A DNA stretch of 64,000 nucleotides from Acanthosoma haemorrhoidale (GCA_930367205.1 OV884015.1:81086841-81150840); one strand, 5' to 3'; counted from the stretch's first letter, positions 1 through 13,400 are shown. Made by a program: numbers and translations. Notes: generated by a model from the sequence alone, not told the origin.

Positions 1-318
1 AACCATAGGGAAAAATAAATATCTTCTGAATTAGCAAGAGAAACCTTATGTCAGCAAAACGAGGCTTTCTAACGTAAATTTCGTCATTTTAGTTTCTTCA
101 CTAAATTGTAATCGGCACATTTCGACGTTGTCTTAAAATCTAAGATCGATTGAACTCATTTTACCTCCGAAATCATAGAACACAATCGCCCGCCCATTCT
201 ATAAGACCGAGCGCTGGATCCCAACAATGGCATAAAGTGAACAAACCAAAGAAGTAAGCTAAAGACAACAGGTGACCCACCGCCAAGGATGTACCTTTCA
301 AGATGTAAGTTAGATGTG
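1..318. other. Flanking sequence, no gene seen
   Basis: AT-rich stretch at the left edge. Short open frames exist on both strands but none has splice sites or a recognisable protein. Position 319 onward is repeat sequence. Confidence 0.4.
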
Positions 319-604
319 CCTGCTATAAATACGTGACAATGAGAGTCCTGACAATGGCCAGTTTCTCCAATCATGTCCTGAGCGTATGTGGCTCTCGGGC
401 TCTTCATCAGCCTCCACTGGATCGTATCCAGTTACGCGGCTGGCGGAGGAGCGTGGGGGACTTCCCAAGACTCCGCTTCCTCTTTCGCACGCGAGAGAGG
501 TGACAACAATGTGGACTTGGGAGGCCCCTGGACTGTTTGTAAATATTGTATGAATGAGTGAGTGAATGATGAATTGTAAATATGGTATGAATGAGAACAT
601 TTAT
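319..604 (+). repeat. Dispersed repeat, copy A
   Basis: This stretch matches 2149-2395 in the same orientation. Shared blocks include gagtcctgacaatg, cagtttctccaatcat, cctccactgg, cttcctctttcgca and gtatgaatgagaacat. The copies differ by many substitutions and small indels, so they are old. Short antisense open frames in both copies read partly alike, so the element may once have coded, but I recognise no protein family. Confidence 0.6.
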
Positions 605-1760
605 CTCAATTACTTATTGCGTATTAAGTATTAAATAGGGAAGATTGTAATTTTATCATATAAAGTTGTTTATAATAAAAAAGACTATTGTTATAAGGAT
701 CAGTACCCGAAGGAGTAACTAAGCCCCCCCCCCGTGGGGATACGGTCGTGTGAACTGTGTTTCAGAGACGTCATGGGTGGGAGGTGAAAGTGAAAAGGTT
801 GAATTTCCTTCGGATGCCCCCCCCCCCGCCAAACTCCGCCTCGCCGGGCCCGTCTTTTCCCGCACTTCTTGCACTTTGTTACGGTGTCTTATATTTGTAT
901 CTAAGGCTTCTCCATCGATAACAATGACACACATCATGTCTCGACCGAATGAAGTTCATGGTTCATGGAAATCTTCGCTATCTAACACTTCCTAGATTAG
1001 TATGAGGATGAAGTTTGTCCTTACTGCGCGCTTTTTCGCACACCGAACCTGGGGGGGGGCGTTAAAGCACTACCAATTTACGGAGATTTTGACGAACATG
1101 GACCACATGCCGTGATATAGAACATTTTAAAACTAAAAAATCGTAGTCAAAGAAAGCTGAACTAAACTGGAATGGGGGCTAGGCTACGCCCACTCTGCTC
1201 AGGGATCACTTTTCTCTGGTCTGGTAGTGTCATCTAAGTGGACCTTAGTGCATCGATAAGTGTCACTTCTCGGTCTGATTTCACATTTCTCATACTTTTT
1301 TTTTTTTTTTACTGCAATGTAAAAGAAAGCAAATTAATTATAACCTGTTATAAATGTCATCATCCATGTTTTCCTTGGTAACGTTGAAATTACTATTTAC
1401 ATACCTGTCATTTCCACGAACTCCTTCTATGTAGTTGATTAATGTATGGTCATTAATTATTTTCTATGGGGTTCATAATTTTTTTTTTTTATGTAGCAGC
1501 ATTTTTTCTGTCGTCTGGTCGTCAACAGTAACATACAAGTATCATACCATCCAGAGGCATGGACTAGCACTTGACTCAGGCCATCTCGGCCTGAATGAAC
1601 GAAATAAAGGGGTTTCTTCTTCCCTCCCCCTCACAAAAAAAAAAATTACAATTTGTCAATAGTGCAATGGATAATTGTAATGAAATGATCTCATTTATGC
1701 CATATATTCAATAATCTCTTTGCTGTCTTATTCATGCTGTTTTACCCACTAACTATTTAG
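605..1760. other. Intron or intergenic sequence upstream of the 1761 exon
   Basis: AT-rich DNA with homopolymer runs (C runs near 725 and 821, a G run near 1051, a T run near 1300). At about 1535-1650 a stretch containing gaacgaaataaagg followed by an A-rich run resembles the 3' tail of a retroposed element, but no reading frame supports that. No exon upstream of 1761 was identified. Confidence 0.35.
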
Positions 1761-1863
1761 ACAAATGTACAAAGCCAACGAGAAGGATGCAGAGATCCGG
1801 GAGATCCCCACTCTTACTGAGAAACAGCGCGAGAGCCACAGACGCTCCAGACATTCGGGTTGA
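1761..1863 (+). CDS. Terminal coding exon of an unidentified gene
   Basis: A clean acceptor (ctaactatttag) precedes 1761. The exon starts with the third base of a split codon, then encodes 33 residues beginning QMYKANEKDAEIREIP and ending RRSRHSG, with stop TGA at 1861-1863. The charged tail with glutamate, lysine and arginine and its balanced codon use contrast with the AT-rich surroundings, so I take it as real coding sequence. It looks like the cytoplasmic or disordered C-terminus of a larger protein whose other exons lie to the left, outside the window. I do not recognise the family. Confidence 0.65.
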
Positions 1864-1943
1864 ATACTGGCCGGTTCTAGGGATTCCAATAACGGTTTAA
1901 CTATAGAATATCTGGCGATGACAAACTAACTTTACTTTAAAAG

Positions 1944-1949
1944 AATAAA
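1944..1949 (+). terminator. Polyadenylation signal AATAAA after the 1761 exon
   Basis: AATAAA lies 80 bases after the TGA at 1861-1863, a usual distance for a short 3' UTR. It supports 1761-1863 being the last exon of its gene. Confidence 0.45.
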
Positions 1950-2148
1950 AAAAGCCCCTTATTACGTCAGCAACAAAACCCTTCATAATGATCCTAATAT
2001 ACCCTACATTCTTGAAATCATCCCTTCTAAGTTCATGAAATTCCAACGAAACATATCCAACCACCCTAATCCCCTAACACAGTCATTACGCTGCGTCACA
2101 CATCCCCATAATCCTCCTTGGAGACTAAGGTGGCAGTGGCCTCGTGGC

Positions 2149-2395
2149 CTGCTACAAATACAGTGGGACAGTGGGAGTCCTGACAATGAACAGTTTCTCC
2201 AATCATTTCCTGAGCGTCTGTGGCTCTCGCGCTCTTGGTCAGCCTCCACTGGCTCGTATCCGGTGACGCGGCTGATGAAGGAGCCTGAGAAACTTCCCAA
2301 ACTACACTTCCTCTTTCGCATGCGAAGGAGGTGACAACCATGTGGATTTGGGGTCTCTGGGTTGTTCGTAAATTCCGTATGAATGAGAACATTGA
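2149..2395 (+). repeat. Dispersed repeat, copy B
   Basis: Direct-orientation, diverged match to 319-604. Both copies run from a cctgcta block to a gtatgaatgagaacatt block. They flank the terminal exon at 1761-1863, about 1.8 kb apart. Confidence 0.6.
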
Positions 2396-5300
2396 TCACT
2401 ATTAGTTATTGTCCAACAAGGCAGATTGTAACTTTATCACAATAATTTTATTACTATACCGTAGCCCTCTTCTTATCCCCGCTTTCATTATTTATTTAAT
2501 TGTGTATAATGTTTTTTTCCCTTATTTTGTATCCAAACAAAGTCTTGAAAGGCATTTTTTGATTTGAAGTATTTTTTTTAGTTTTTATTATAATTATATT
2601 TTCACTCCCATGTAATGAATTGCTTATTATTTATTGGCCACAGATGTATTTATTTTTTTGTGTATTGTTATTATTCATACGAGACATGGTTCCCGAATCA
2701 AGATTTTTTTCTATTCTAAACAAAATATTAAATATAATATTTTACAGCTCCTGGGATGTGTATTTAGAAATTTTAGCTATTGAAATCGGACTAATTTCTC
2801 GTTAATTTTTTTTCATACTTCCGTTTACTGTATTTTGACTAATTCATAATTAGCATACCTTGCTACCGGTGCAGTAAAATATGCCTTTAAAATTTCAGAT
2901 AGGCTGAATCTCTATTGTAACTGCTAACGTAGGAACGACGGAAAGACGAATTACGAACTATTACCTGATTGAAAGTAGAGCCCGCCCACCCGGGCTTGGC
3001 AGTTATATAACAGGCTGAAGGCCGTAGTTCTAGCTTCGGCGATTAGCTATCCTCCGGGGGCTGATCCAAGGAGGAAATTGTCCGGACCATGAGGGCATAA
3101 TTCAGTTAGGTCGGATATTCGGTTTGGACGGCTCGTCCCTAAGCTCCTCAATATGCCAGTCCTATCCTTCCTATTCATCCTCCATTCCTCCTCTGTCCTA
3201 CTCATATATAATTTTTCAGACACCTGTTGGCTTCATCTATCAATAATTAATTACACGACCTATCAATCGCAAATATAACACATTACAAGTCGAACGAAAT
3301 GGCAGTAGCCTTGCTATTTTTTTCAGGGGGAGGGGCTTTAATTGTAAAAAAATAAATTAGCTAATAAATAATTAACTGGTTGAAATTAAATTTAGATTAC
3401 TCTAAATGCTTACGCATGCAATCTCAAATTGACTCTTTACTGTCCTTTCAGATAAATCCCCAATAGCTTGTCAATACAGGAGATACAAGAATGCTTTATC
3501 AATACGGCTTGCCATGACTATTTCTTTAGATGAATAATTTGAAAATCACTTTATATCCTGTACGTTTCAACATTAACGTACTCGTAAAGCTTTGTAATGT
3601 AAGTTCATTGATAGCCGTGAATATTTTAAAAAGTAGAAGAGTTTGGTGGGAAATCGGCTTAGTTTGATGAAAGACAATTAAATTTTCACTTTCTTAAAAA
3701 TTTATTAAGTGTTCGTTCATAAAGTAGTATTATTTCTGTCCAAAATAGTTGAGCTCTACTGGTTAGAACTCTAGCTTGAACGAGATTAAGTACGTTATAC
3801 TTACCGTTAGCTGTCCAGAATATAATTATGGCATTGTTAGTATTATGATACTAATCTTTTTTTGTTTAATTACGAAATATTTTCTGGATGTATTAGTAGG
3901 TTGCAAAGTGAATTTTTATTTATTTAAACCTTAATTCTGTTTTGTTTGTTGTTACGTGTGCATAATTCATTGTTATTCTCCCATTTATTCCCATCCAAGC
4001 TGTCATTCCTTAGCAATATCATTATTTTAATTGGACTAAAGAAGGAGATTCAATTGAATTGGTCTATTTGAATTTTCTTTCTCGTTCTCTCCCTCTACTC
4101 CCCTCTATTTTATCCACTTAATTCAATGATCATTAACATTTAATTTTTAATTTCCTGAAGCTGAATTATTTATCTTAATCTCTCCAAGCCGCCGGAGATA
4201 AGTCGTTTTAATTTCGTGAAAATCCCGGCTGAACTATACTGTGAAAAACAAGCTAGTCCCTGCTCACCCAGGAGCCTTAAATAATGCAAAATTCACTACA
4301 ATTTAATTTTGTTAAATTCTATTCACTACAGAAAAACATTAACTTAAAATATGGAACATATGAAAGCTACTATAACATTATGTAATGAACAGGACAGCGT
4401 TTGCCTCAAATGTTTAGTTATTGCTCGATGGCAATAAATTTTGATAATGAGTGATTAGTGACACAATGGTGGTGATAAATTGTGGATTGTTGCGTGGATA
4501 TTGGTTAGAACTGGGGGGGGGGGGCGATGTTTTACTTTGAGGCAGTGGAACGGGAGGATAAAGTGCGAAGGATTCGTCTTTCGTTAGTTATATAATGCTA
4601 ATATTATATATAATGCTAAAAGTAGAAGCAAGCCCCTTCCACTATATACCTGCCTCGTGCCTTCATGGAAGTCACTGACGGTTCCTGTTATTTTTTAAGT
4701 AAGCGACCGCATCACTCCAAGACCTACCTCCCACTTCCCTGAACTACCCTTTCTTATACATATATGTCTCAGCTTTAACCCTAGGCCCCACTTGTTCCCA
4801 CATATTCCACCCAGTATGTAGTAACTTAACTCTTAATATTTGTATATACTTGTGTTTTGCTTGTACTTCATAATAAAGCTTTTCTTTCTTTTCTTTTAAA
4901 AGACTCTCCTCTACAAATATTATTTAACTGTTGAACGATAAAGGCCTTAAACATAATTTAATCTAAATCTAAACTGATCTCAAATTTTAAAAGCATATTC
5001 AACTACGCTCTGGGTCACGCTGATAAACGTTTAGTTAAGACGTAATTACGGAAAGTAATGGGAAAAATAAAACTGGAAAAGTCTTTCTCGTTTCCCTTAC
5101 TTATGAGCTTTCCGAAGGCACAACTCAGAATATAAGATTTATATGTATAAAGTAATTTCTGATTTGCCTTATGCCGAGTAACAAATCTGGATTAGTAGAT
5201 AGACATTATTTAAACTTTTAACTTTAATTTAATTTTTTTAACTTTTATGTTCTATTCTATCATTTTATTCAAAAGCTGCTTGATAATGGTGGTGTAGCCG

Positions 5301-5590
5301 CAGTTAGCGCTTGTATCATAGGTAGATCAGAGAGAGGTGTCCACCTAATAATATCAATAGCCCACAACCAGCCTTTAAACCTTTTCGGTTTAGGACAAAT
5401 TTTAAGGAAACAAACTTTTTTTGGGTGTAGGGCATGTCAACCACAAAGGTTATCGACACCACCTGCTTATATGATCATTTTCTTGATTTTATTATTACGA
5501 TTTCTTAATTGTTCTATATTTAATTACTGTTTTACATCACCTAGAAAGAAATTTGTGAACATTTTAGGGTTTTATTGCTGTTTATCACAG
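2396..5590. other. AT-rich intergenic sequence
   Basis: I see no gene here. The moderately GC-rich stretch 2930-3230 has no open frame. 4640-4910 (with AATAAA at about 4872) resembles a 3' UTR or retroposon tail, and its catcactccaagacctacctccc block is loosely echoed at 5970-5995. A run of 12 G lies at 4513-4524. Confidence 0.35.
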
Positions 5591-5724
5591 GATCTATAAA
5601 TATTGTGAACCTGAGTGAGCACAATTCCGAGAACAAAGCCCCAGGAACCGCTGAAGCTGACCGAGAGAAAGGCGGCACCCCAGTCCCACCTGTCTGGTGG
5701 GCAGGATATGCTGGTTTGTACTGA
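5591..5724 (+). CDS. Candidate terminal exon, unidentified protein
   Basis: An acceptor (tgctgtttatcacag) precedes 5591. With two bases completing a split codon, the frame encodes 43 residues starting SINIVNLSEHNSENK and ending WWAGYAGLY before TGA at 5722-5724. The Ala, Gly and Pro codon use is unlike the AT-rich flanks. It could be a last exon of a gene to the left, but its entry phase differs from that of the 1761 exon, so the two cannot simply be interchangeable ends. The antisense strand is also open (5572-5868), so a mobile-element remnant is possible. No family recognised. Confidence 0.35.
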
Positions 5725-8700
5725 GGAACTGATCACACGCGTTGTTCCGAAAATCCATCCAGTTACTAAACCAATCTCTTTAGACCCAGTTAGACAGTGG
5801 GAGTGGTATATATAACTAGACAGAAAGCACCAATTAGCTGTTCTATGCCGGCAAGGAGATGGTCCCATACTTTATTCAAGGCGGCTGTTGTGCTCCTACT
5901 TGCCCCTAGATGTTGCTGTAACGAACCTCATAGAATATTTTATTATCTCTTTAATGATTCATCTCTTCCCCGTCACTCCAAGGTTCGACCTCCCTCGGAG
6001 AGAAAGATCTAACTCTCAACCCCTTCCCGTTCCCATTGTTATATTTATTTCTTAAGGCGCCCCCTTATGGCTACGATATGCCTGTTCTTCGCCTTACAGG
6101 AAAAGTAATTTATTTCTAGATCGTTCTGAATTCAACTGGAATTCTAAGGAACCCCTTAGCGTAATCGAGAAATTATATATCATGTAAGCGTGAAAATCTT
6201 ATGTGGATTAAAGATATTTAGACTTCATGGTTCAGACACATGATATTCAAACAGAAATAGACCCTTGCGTGACGAACTTAAATTAAAATATACAAGATAA
6301 ACAACAAACCAGCACATTTCCTAACAGCTTACAACAAATCATCTCACACAAAAGAAATTAAAGATGCATAAATGGATCTGGTGAGTATGGCAAGGCTAAA
6401 GTGGACTGTATAAATAAAACGAACAGTTCTTATCTTTTATGGCTGCAAACTGCATAAACGTATTTATAACAAGAACGGAAAGCTGGTGTATGTTTTGGGT
6501 AATAAGATTTATATTAATTTGTTGCTTGGTGATCGCGTAGAGCGTACCTTGACCGCAAGGTGCATAAACAGCTAATCGGATCACGTTTCTAGAAAATCTC
6601 GTTACTATACGCAAGTCTTCATAGCTATGAACTGCAGAGAACAAAGCCCCCTGATCGGTCCAACTCATATGAAAATGCCTGTCCCTCAGACTGTGTAAGC
6701 TTAGAACAAGAAAAAAAGATCTCATCTAATGGGACTGAAATTCACCATTCAGGTGGCCTCTGTTAGAATTATAATCCACTAACAGATATCCTTCACAAAA
6801 TACAAAACATGCAACGTTAACACTTTTGATAATAGGTTGTGGGGGTTGTTCCGACGAATTTATTTTTTTGAGCTTAAATTCTATAGATTAGATCTGGGAA
6901 AGACTGATGTCATTTGATGGTTATTGTATTTTGTAGTTGTTCACAAGATTGTAAATGCTTTATTCAATTGGGCTCTTGGCAATCGGGGTATTGGGGGACT
7001 CCTTTAGTCATTTTAGTGGTTTCCAAGATTTATCTACGCTTTTTTTCATTGCACGTATTCATTGCATAGTTTACAATGAAAACTTTATACAGGAGAGTTG
7101 ACTGGATAAAATGGACAGGTAGGAAAGCGTAATTATACCTCGCTGTGTCTCCCCGAGTTGTTTGTTCCCATTCTCGTGGCAACATTTTGTTCTTCGTACA
7201 GAAGTCCATTTTTATAGAGTGAGTAATTATCCAGGCCAGTGATAATTAACCGATGGCCTGGAACTGTAAACATCGAAATATCGACTGTGCTGGCCTCGGT
7301 ACTCGCTGGCTAACCAAGATCAAAGAGATAAAGGGAAAAAACCTTCAGGGTACATCGTAGCCAAGTGTTGTGTGATGTGTTGTTTTGGATCGATGGGGAT
7401 CCCCTTAATTCATGGTACGCTATCACGCCCTAACTTCTAATTTGTATCCGGCTAATGGTTAATTAAATTAAAATACTAAAGTATGTAATTTCAAATAGGT
7501 AGTATGAAATCGTTAACTTTTAAGGAGGTTAATTTCATGAAATGTTTAAAAAGTGCTAAAATATATATAAAAGTTATATAAATCTATAATGTGAAATTGT
7601 AATTCTTTGATGAATAACGTTATTCGACGTGATTTTCCAGTGGATGTGCTCTAAATATGATAAAATGGCATGTAAAGCATAAAGACCTGGAACAGCCAAT
7701 GATACCTCCCTTTTATTGTTGAAGCCACATTTAAATATATCTTATTGTTATTAATTTAGAATACCTCTATTCCAATGTCTCCTCAGTCGTCGTAACCATT
7801 TAAGTGCCAGGTGTAGACAGTCCTTGTATCCTTGTGTCCGTGCAGTTTGTCGTGAAAGTTTCTGTATAATGTTCTAAAGAAGTTTTGAACGTAGAGAATC
7901 TTTTGGTCAATGTGTAGAGTATGGTTTCGTATGTAAAATCGTGCACCTGTAGAGTCTTAGAGCTTTTGATTGAAAAATCTGTTTCGATGTTAGTGCTCTT
8001 AGAATATCCGAAAATTTGGACTCCAAATGTCCGAATTGGTTTCAATAGAAGTTTGTATGTTTATAATTTCTGGGACAATGGAAGTCTTCAAAGTTGGTGT
8101 GGTAAATTCTTTAGTAGTTAGAGGCGGCGAGTGAGTGTTGGCCGTTTCATTTTCATCTGCGGTTTCAACGTCAGTCTCGTATCAAATGAACCCTTTAACT
8201 GTGTCAAAGGTTGGATGACAAATAAATATTACGGGAGGGCATTGACCACTTCGAAAGGTGAATGTCATGTGTAGGGATTTAGCAGCATTAATTTTCATTT
8301 TCCTGGTCGTTACATTATAAGTTAAGTTGAGTCAAGTAATTCTTTAGGTTAGAGAAGCTTAAATTAAGTCTTTGTCTGTTAGGAGTATTACTCTCTAGTA
8401 GTATATCTGTTGTATCATCTACATAAGTTGATGTTATAGTATCTGGAGATCTGAGTATATCAGATGTACATATAATGTAAACTAATGGAGCAGGTATTTA
8501 CCAATAAAAAAAAAAAAAATCTTTTTGGGTAGTTTTTGTTTTATTGTTGAAGAAAATAGAATTCTACTCTTTCTTATTTGGGAACACGACCTTAATTAAA
8601 TTACATATACCTTTATCATAAGGCTTTTACCCTGACAGGTGAGACTTATAAAACTCCCTCCCAGGACGTAAAAAGTTGATGGGCCATGAAACAGCACCCC

Positions 8701-10301
8701 GTTGGTAATGGAAGGGAATAGCGCCGGTGTATATACAAACCCGCACGCCTTTCAGGCATTCTCGGTATAGTCTAATGCCAGCCCCCTGCTCCGTATCCTG
8801 TTTCAGTCTTCGTAACACATACACTAGGCATCATTTTTTATTGAGAATATTAACAATATATTTACTAGCCAGTGAATACAGCGAGATTTTCCAAACTATA
8901 TTCCGAGAATCCCCTTAATACACTAAAGACGAAATTCCAATTCTCCTTGATTTGAAAATAACAGTAGATATCATAGACCATTCTTATTGTGGAAAATGGA
9001 TATTAGTTTTATTAATTTAAAACTTAAGATATTACTGCAAGTGAAATTGGTTAAAAGATAACAGAAAAATATGTTAAACATTTGTGGTTAATTAAAGGTA
9101 AATAGCAAAGATGGAAAGTGGTCAGGTCAGAAGCTTTAAAAATAAATAAATATCTTCAATGTTTAAGTTTAGTACAGATGAAAAAATACAAATAAGTTTA
9201 AATCGATAAAGATGGAAGTCTCAAGTTAATCTCTCTCTTCCAAACCGCTGCATTGGATATTGGGTTCACTATTTCACTGGATAGGAAAATGGAAAATTAT
9301 TTAATAAATAGGAATGTTGGAAAGATTGTTTCTGACTCAATATTGTGCTAATTTTCTTTTTTAAATATACCTATTTTAATTTTAAACATCAATAAGTTCA
9401 ACAATTTATGGGATGCATTTAATTTGTTTTTAAAATAATATTGGCATATTTTTTTATTTAGAAATTAATAATGTAATGTTCAATTTAAAAGTATATTTTA
9501 ATTACTACCCTGGAATGACTTTATTTTTTGTCCCTTGTGAATTTATGAATCCTTATTGGAGAGAAAAATTTTTCAAAACTTTCTCTCCAAGAAAGGACAA
9601 CAAACAGCCTCTGAATTTTTTTATTTTAAAATATAATTTGTTTATCTTATTCTTTTAGGGATTTCCTTGCAAACCTGTAAAATTTTGGTCAAAAAATCAG
9701 GCTTTCAAAATTAACGACACTTGTCATGACCTTATCTGAATACACAGTTATGACTTGTGTTCAGGAATTCTCTAGCGAAGAAGTAAACATGACTGCAACA
9801 AAATTATCAATTTTATCATGAAGGTTGTAATTCATAACTCGCAAATAATGTTTGCTGTGCTGATGAGCGAATATGTAGTTCGAAAACCGTAAAGAAGCAA
9901 ATTGAAATCATCAACTAATATAGGGTTCAAACACCTTGCTCATTTGCATGCGATGAGCAGCTCTATATAGATAAGCTGGCTCTGCTGCTTGTATATTAAA
10001 TTCTGAGCTCTCCCGACCCTTGCAGGTCATTCCGAATCACAGCATTTAGTTACTCCTATTCACCTCTTGAGATAGAGAATTCATGAAAACGATTGAAACC
10101 AAAATAAAGATTTTGAAGAATAACTGTGCCATCACCCCCCTGTGCATCAACTATCTTTCCATAGGATTTGATGCAATAGATTTAAACTTTCTTGGTTTCA
10201 TTATCTTTATACAAATTATTTTAAATGTAGACCACTCTACAGTTATAATTATCTTATGATTTTGATTTCAATTTTTAATCTTTTATGTGTTTCATTTATA
10301 G
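5725..10301. other. Intergenic or kinesin-73 intron 1, repeat remnants only
   Basis: This should contain the end of the first kinesin intron, but I could not find the first coding exon (the conserved VAVRVRPF segment) on the + strand. Apart from the repeat at 7243-7333, short GC-richer patches (5830-6070, 6540-6720, 8630-8830) lack recognisable proteins. Confidence 0.4.
7243..7333 (+). repeat. Dispersed repeat pair, copy 1
   Basis: Diverged direct match to 17893-17985. Shared blocks include taattaacc, ggaac/ggaaactntaaacat, gaaatas, gtactcgc and aagatcaaagag. Probably a SINE-like or MITE family, but ends were not defined. Confidence 0.5.
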
Positions 10302-10465
10302 GAAACAGCCCAAAACATTCGCTTTTGACCACTGCTTCAACTCAGCTGACCCAGAATCACCAGATTATGCCAACCAAGAAACTGTTTTTGGATTTCTCGG
10401 AACAGACATTTTAGACAACGCCTTTCAAGGATACAATGCTTGTATATTCGCATATGGGCAGACAG
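10302..10465 (+). CDS. Khc-73: Kinesin-73 exon 1 of those seen: motor core up to half the P-loop
   Basis: The acceptor is ttcatttatag and the first base completes a split codon. Encodes residues 1-54 including [10 protein letters not shown] and [12 protein letters not shown]. The exon ends one base into the Gly codon of the P-loop, at a GC donor (g|gcaagt). The upstream exon must end in phase 2. Confidence 0.93.
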
Positions 10466-13400
10466 GCAAGTTTCCCATCCTCATATATCATTGCATTTTG
10501 TGTTATATTTATTTTATTAAATTAAATTCTATATAAGCCTCATTTCTTAGTCAAAAAAAATAAAATTTATATATATATCCCTAAAAGAACTTTTTTATAG
10601 AAAAGAAAAAAATAACTCCTAAATTAAAATTGACTTTAAGGTTTCATGCTCTTAATTTATCTTTAAGTTTATAACTATTTTGTTATTTTGGGGGGATTTA
10701 ATGCCCTTATGTTCTCCCACAAAGGGCAGATAGTGTGGATTATTTAAAGCTCCCTGTATTTTTTGAGTAAGTGTTCCGCCCCCATGAAAATATGGCAGAG
10801 ATTTCTGTTATATATAGTTGTTTTTTATTGTGTTAAAATATAATTATATGATAATAGAAGTATGAATGACTAACTCTTTATTGTTAATTTATCAAAGCAT
10901 CTCATTGAATAGTAAAATCTAATTAACACCTTTGTGGGGGGACAATTTTGTTGTGTATGAAAATTGAAACATGTTCAAGTTAAACGACATTCTATTTAAT
11001 CGTAAGGATTATATTCATATATTTTTTTGCTTCACTAAATGTTTTTTTTTACGATTGCTTAGGATCTGGAAAATCATACACCATGATGGGAAGTCAGGAT
11101 AACAAAGGTATTATACCTAGGTTATGTGACTCCCTCTTCGACAGGATTGCCAAGTGCCAATCATCTGAGCAATCCTACAAAGTTGAAGTTAGCTACATGG
11201 AAATATACAATGAAAAGGTACTTAATATTATAGATTGCTATCCATAAAATCTTTTTCTTCATTTACCATATTATTGTAGACTCCCATTTAGATTTAAATG
11301 TCAAATTTACTCATTGAATCTGTCTAAAGTACACATTGAAAAGACAACACTTAGTGTTTTTACTAACCATTTATCATTAAAAAAATTAGGAAAAGCATCG
11401 TGCTACTTAGCCTTATTAACCAGGACTCTACTGTAAAAGGCGTACTGTTCATTTTTTTTTTAAAAGAGACTTTCTGTGAAACCAAAATAACTACCTTATA
11501 CAATAATGTATTTTTGATTTGAAAATTTTTTTTTAGTCAAAAGTAAATGGTACTTTAGAAATGAGCTTTAGTTTTGTAATAATAATATGTTTGTCTACCA
11601 TTTAACCAAGTTTTTTTTTATTATCTCCATGACTACTTTACCTATTCCTATGTGTTTCTTTTAGGTTCACGATCTTTTGGACCCCAAACCAAACAAACAG
11701 TCACTGAAGGTTAGAGAACATGGGGTACTCGGCCCTTATGTAGATGGTCTTTCACAGCTTGCAGTTTCCTCATTTAAGGTAAAGTTGTTTTGTTTAACTT
11801 CTTTTGTAATTTTATTTCATAAAATACAAGTATATAATTTCAATTTTGTTAGATTGATTAACAAAACTTCTTTCTAAAAGATTTTTATTACTGTTATATA
11901 CATTGTTAGTTGGATGAAGCCCATATGATTAAACCAGTTAATAACTCCACACTAAGTAAATATACAAATCATGTGACTTCAAATTCAATAAAGAGATGAC
12001 AAACTTGACTCCAAGGTTCCAACAAACTAATGAAACCACTGAGTAAAGTTTTGTTTGATGCATCCAATATCCCATCTAGTTTGTCTACAGGTTCCCTGGT
12101 TAAATTAAAGTTATGATGATCCAATATGCTTTTTGTCTTTATTTTACTAATGAAGTTTTGGCGGCTGTTGTACAGCGGTCCATAGACTAACTAACAGTTT
12201 GATGACCTGATTACTTACTATGGAGACATAGGCTCGATTCCTGGCTCCCTGAAGGATTTTTTACCCAATTATGATAGGACTGGAAAAAGGATAATCATTC
12301 TCTGCTTGCCCTATCAATTATGGATGTAATCTTAGCAATTATTTATATTTTTTTACTAATGAAGCTGATACTAAAGGTGAATAATCAATCAATAATCAAA
12401 GATATAAGTCATAATATTTCTCTCTTTGAACAAACCAATATTAAAATAATCTCACCATATAGTAACCTTTAAATATCCGAAGCATTAGAATATACTACTC
12501 AACGTAAGAATTACGATAATTTTTTTATGCGAACATTTATTCCCAAAGTTAATTATATATTTATAAAACTCAAATAATTTATTATTTAGACTGCCTTGTG
12601 TATTCTTTATTTTAGGACATAGACAATCTTATGGCCGAAGGCAACAAATCACGAACTGTTGCAGCTACAAACATGAACTCTGAATCCTCTCGCTCACATG
12701 CTGTTTTCTCTGTAGTCTTAACTCAAACGCTGATTGACCCTCTTGCTGGTGTAAGTGGCGAGCGAGTGTCAAGGATGTCCCTTGTAGATCTAGCGGGCAG
12801 TGAAAGGGCTGCGAAAACAGGTGCTGTTGGCGAAAGGCTCAAAGAAGGATCCAACATCAATAAGTACATAATTTATTATTGTCTTCATTACTTACTAACT
12901 TTTTTTTTTTTGTTACATCTATTACTCTCTATGATTTTATGTTTTATATTATAACTCATAATTTTATACTATAGATCTTTTAGATTTATATATGTCTGTA
13001 TTATGATTACTTTTCATATCCAAACCCAAAACATATTATTTATTTTTGACATTTAATTCACCCTGCTATATATCGTATTTGATTAAAATGTAGAGCTGTC
13101 ATTAACAAAACAGTAAGATGTTCAAACAAATATTTTTACATAGTTACGAGTTGGTAACAATAATAAAATTGACGTAAGACTAGACTACAAAAATAAAATT
13201 AAATTAAAGGTTTAGAGGACTTGCTAAGTGTCATAATGTTAAACCTATGAACATTGTTGGGATTTGTTCTGACTAAAAATAAGTTCAGTACTATAACTCA
13301 AAACTTAAAAGTAAAAAATATGTAAAAACTCCGAATTTTACATTTTAGGATTCTTATTTCAATTCTTGTTGAATAATTAACTCATAGTATTCTTCTCACA

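Noticed and set aside
4513..4524. Run of 12 G as a regulatory G-rich element
   Set aside because: An isolated homopolymer with no further G runs to form a structure; probably a simple repeat.
5572..5868. 98-codon antisense open frame
   Set aside because: Overlaps the better-supported + strand segment 5591-5724 and shows no domain of its own.
6396..6725. 109-codon minus-strand open frame
   Set aside because: No start context, splice sites or recognisable domain; base composition like its surroundings.
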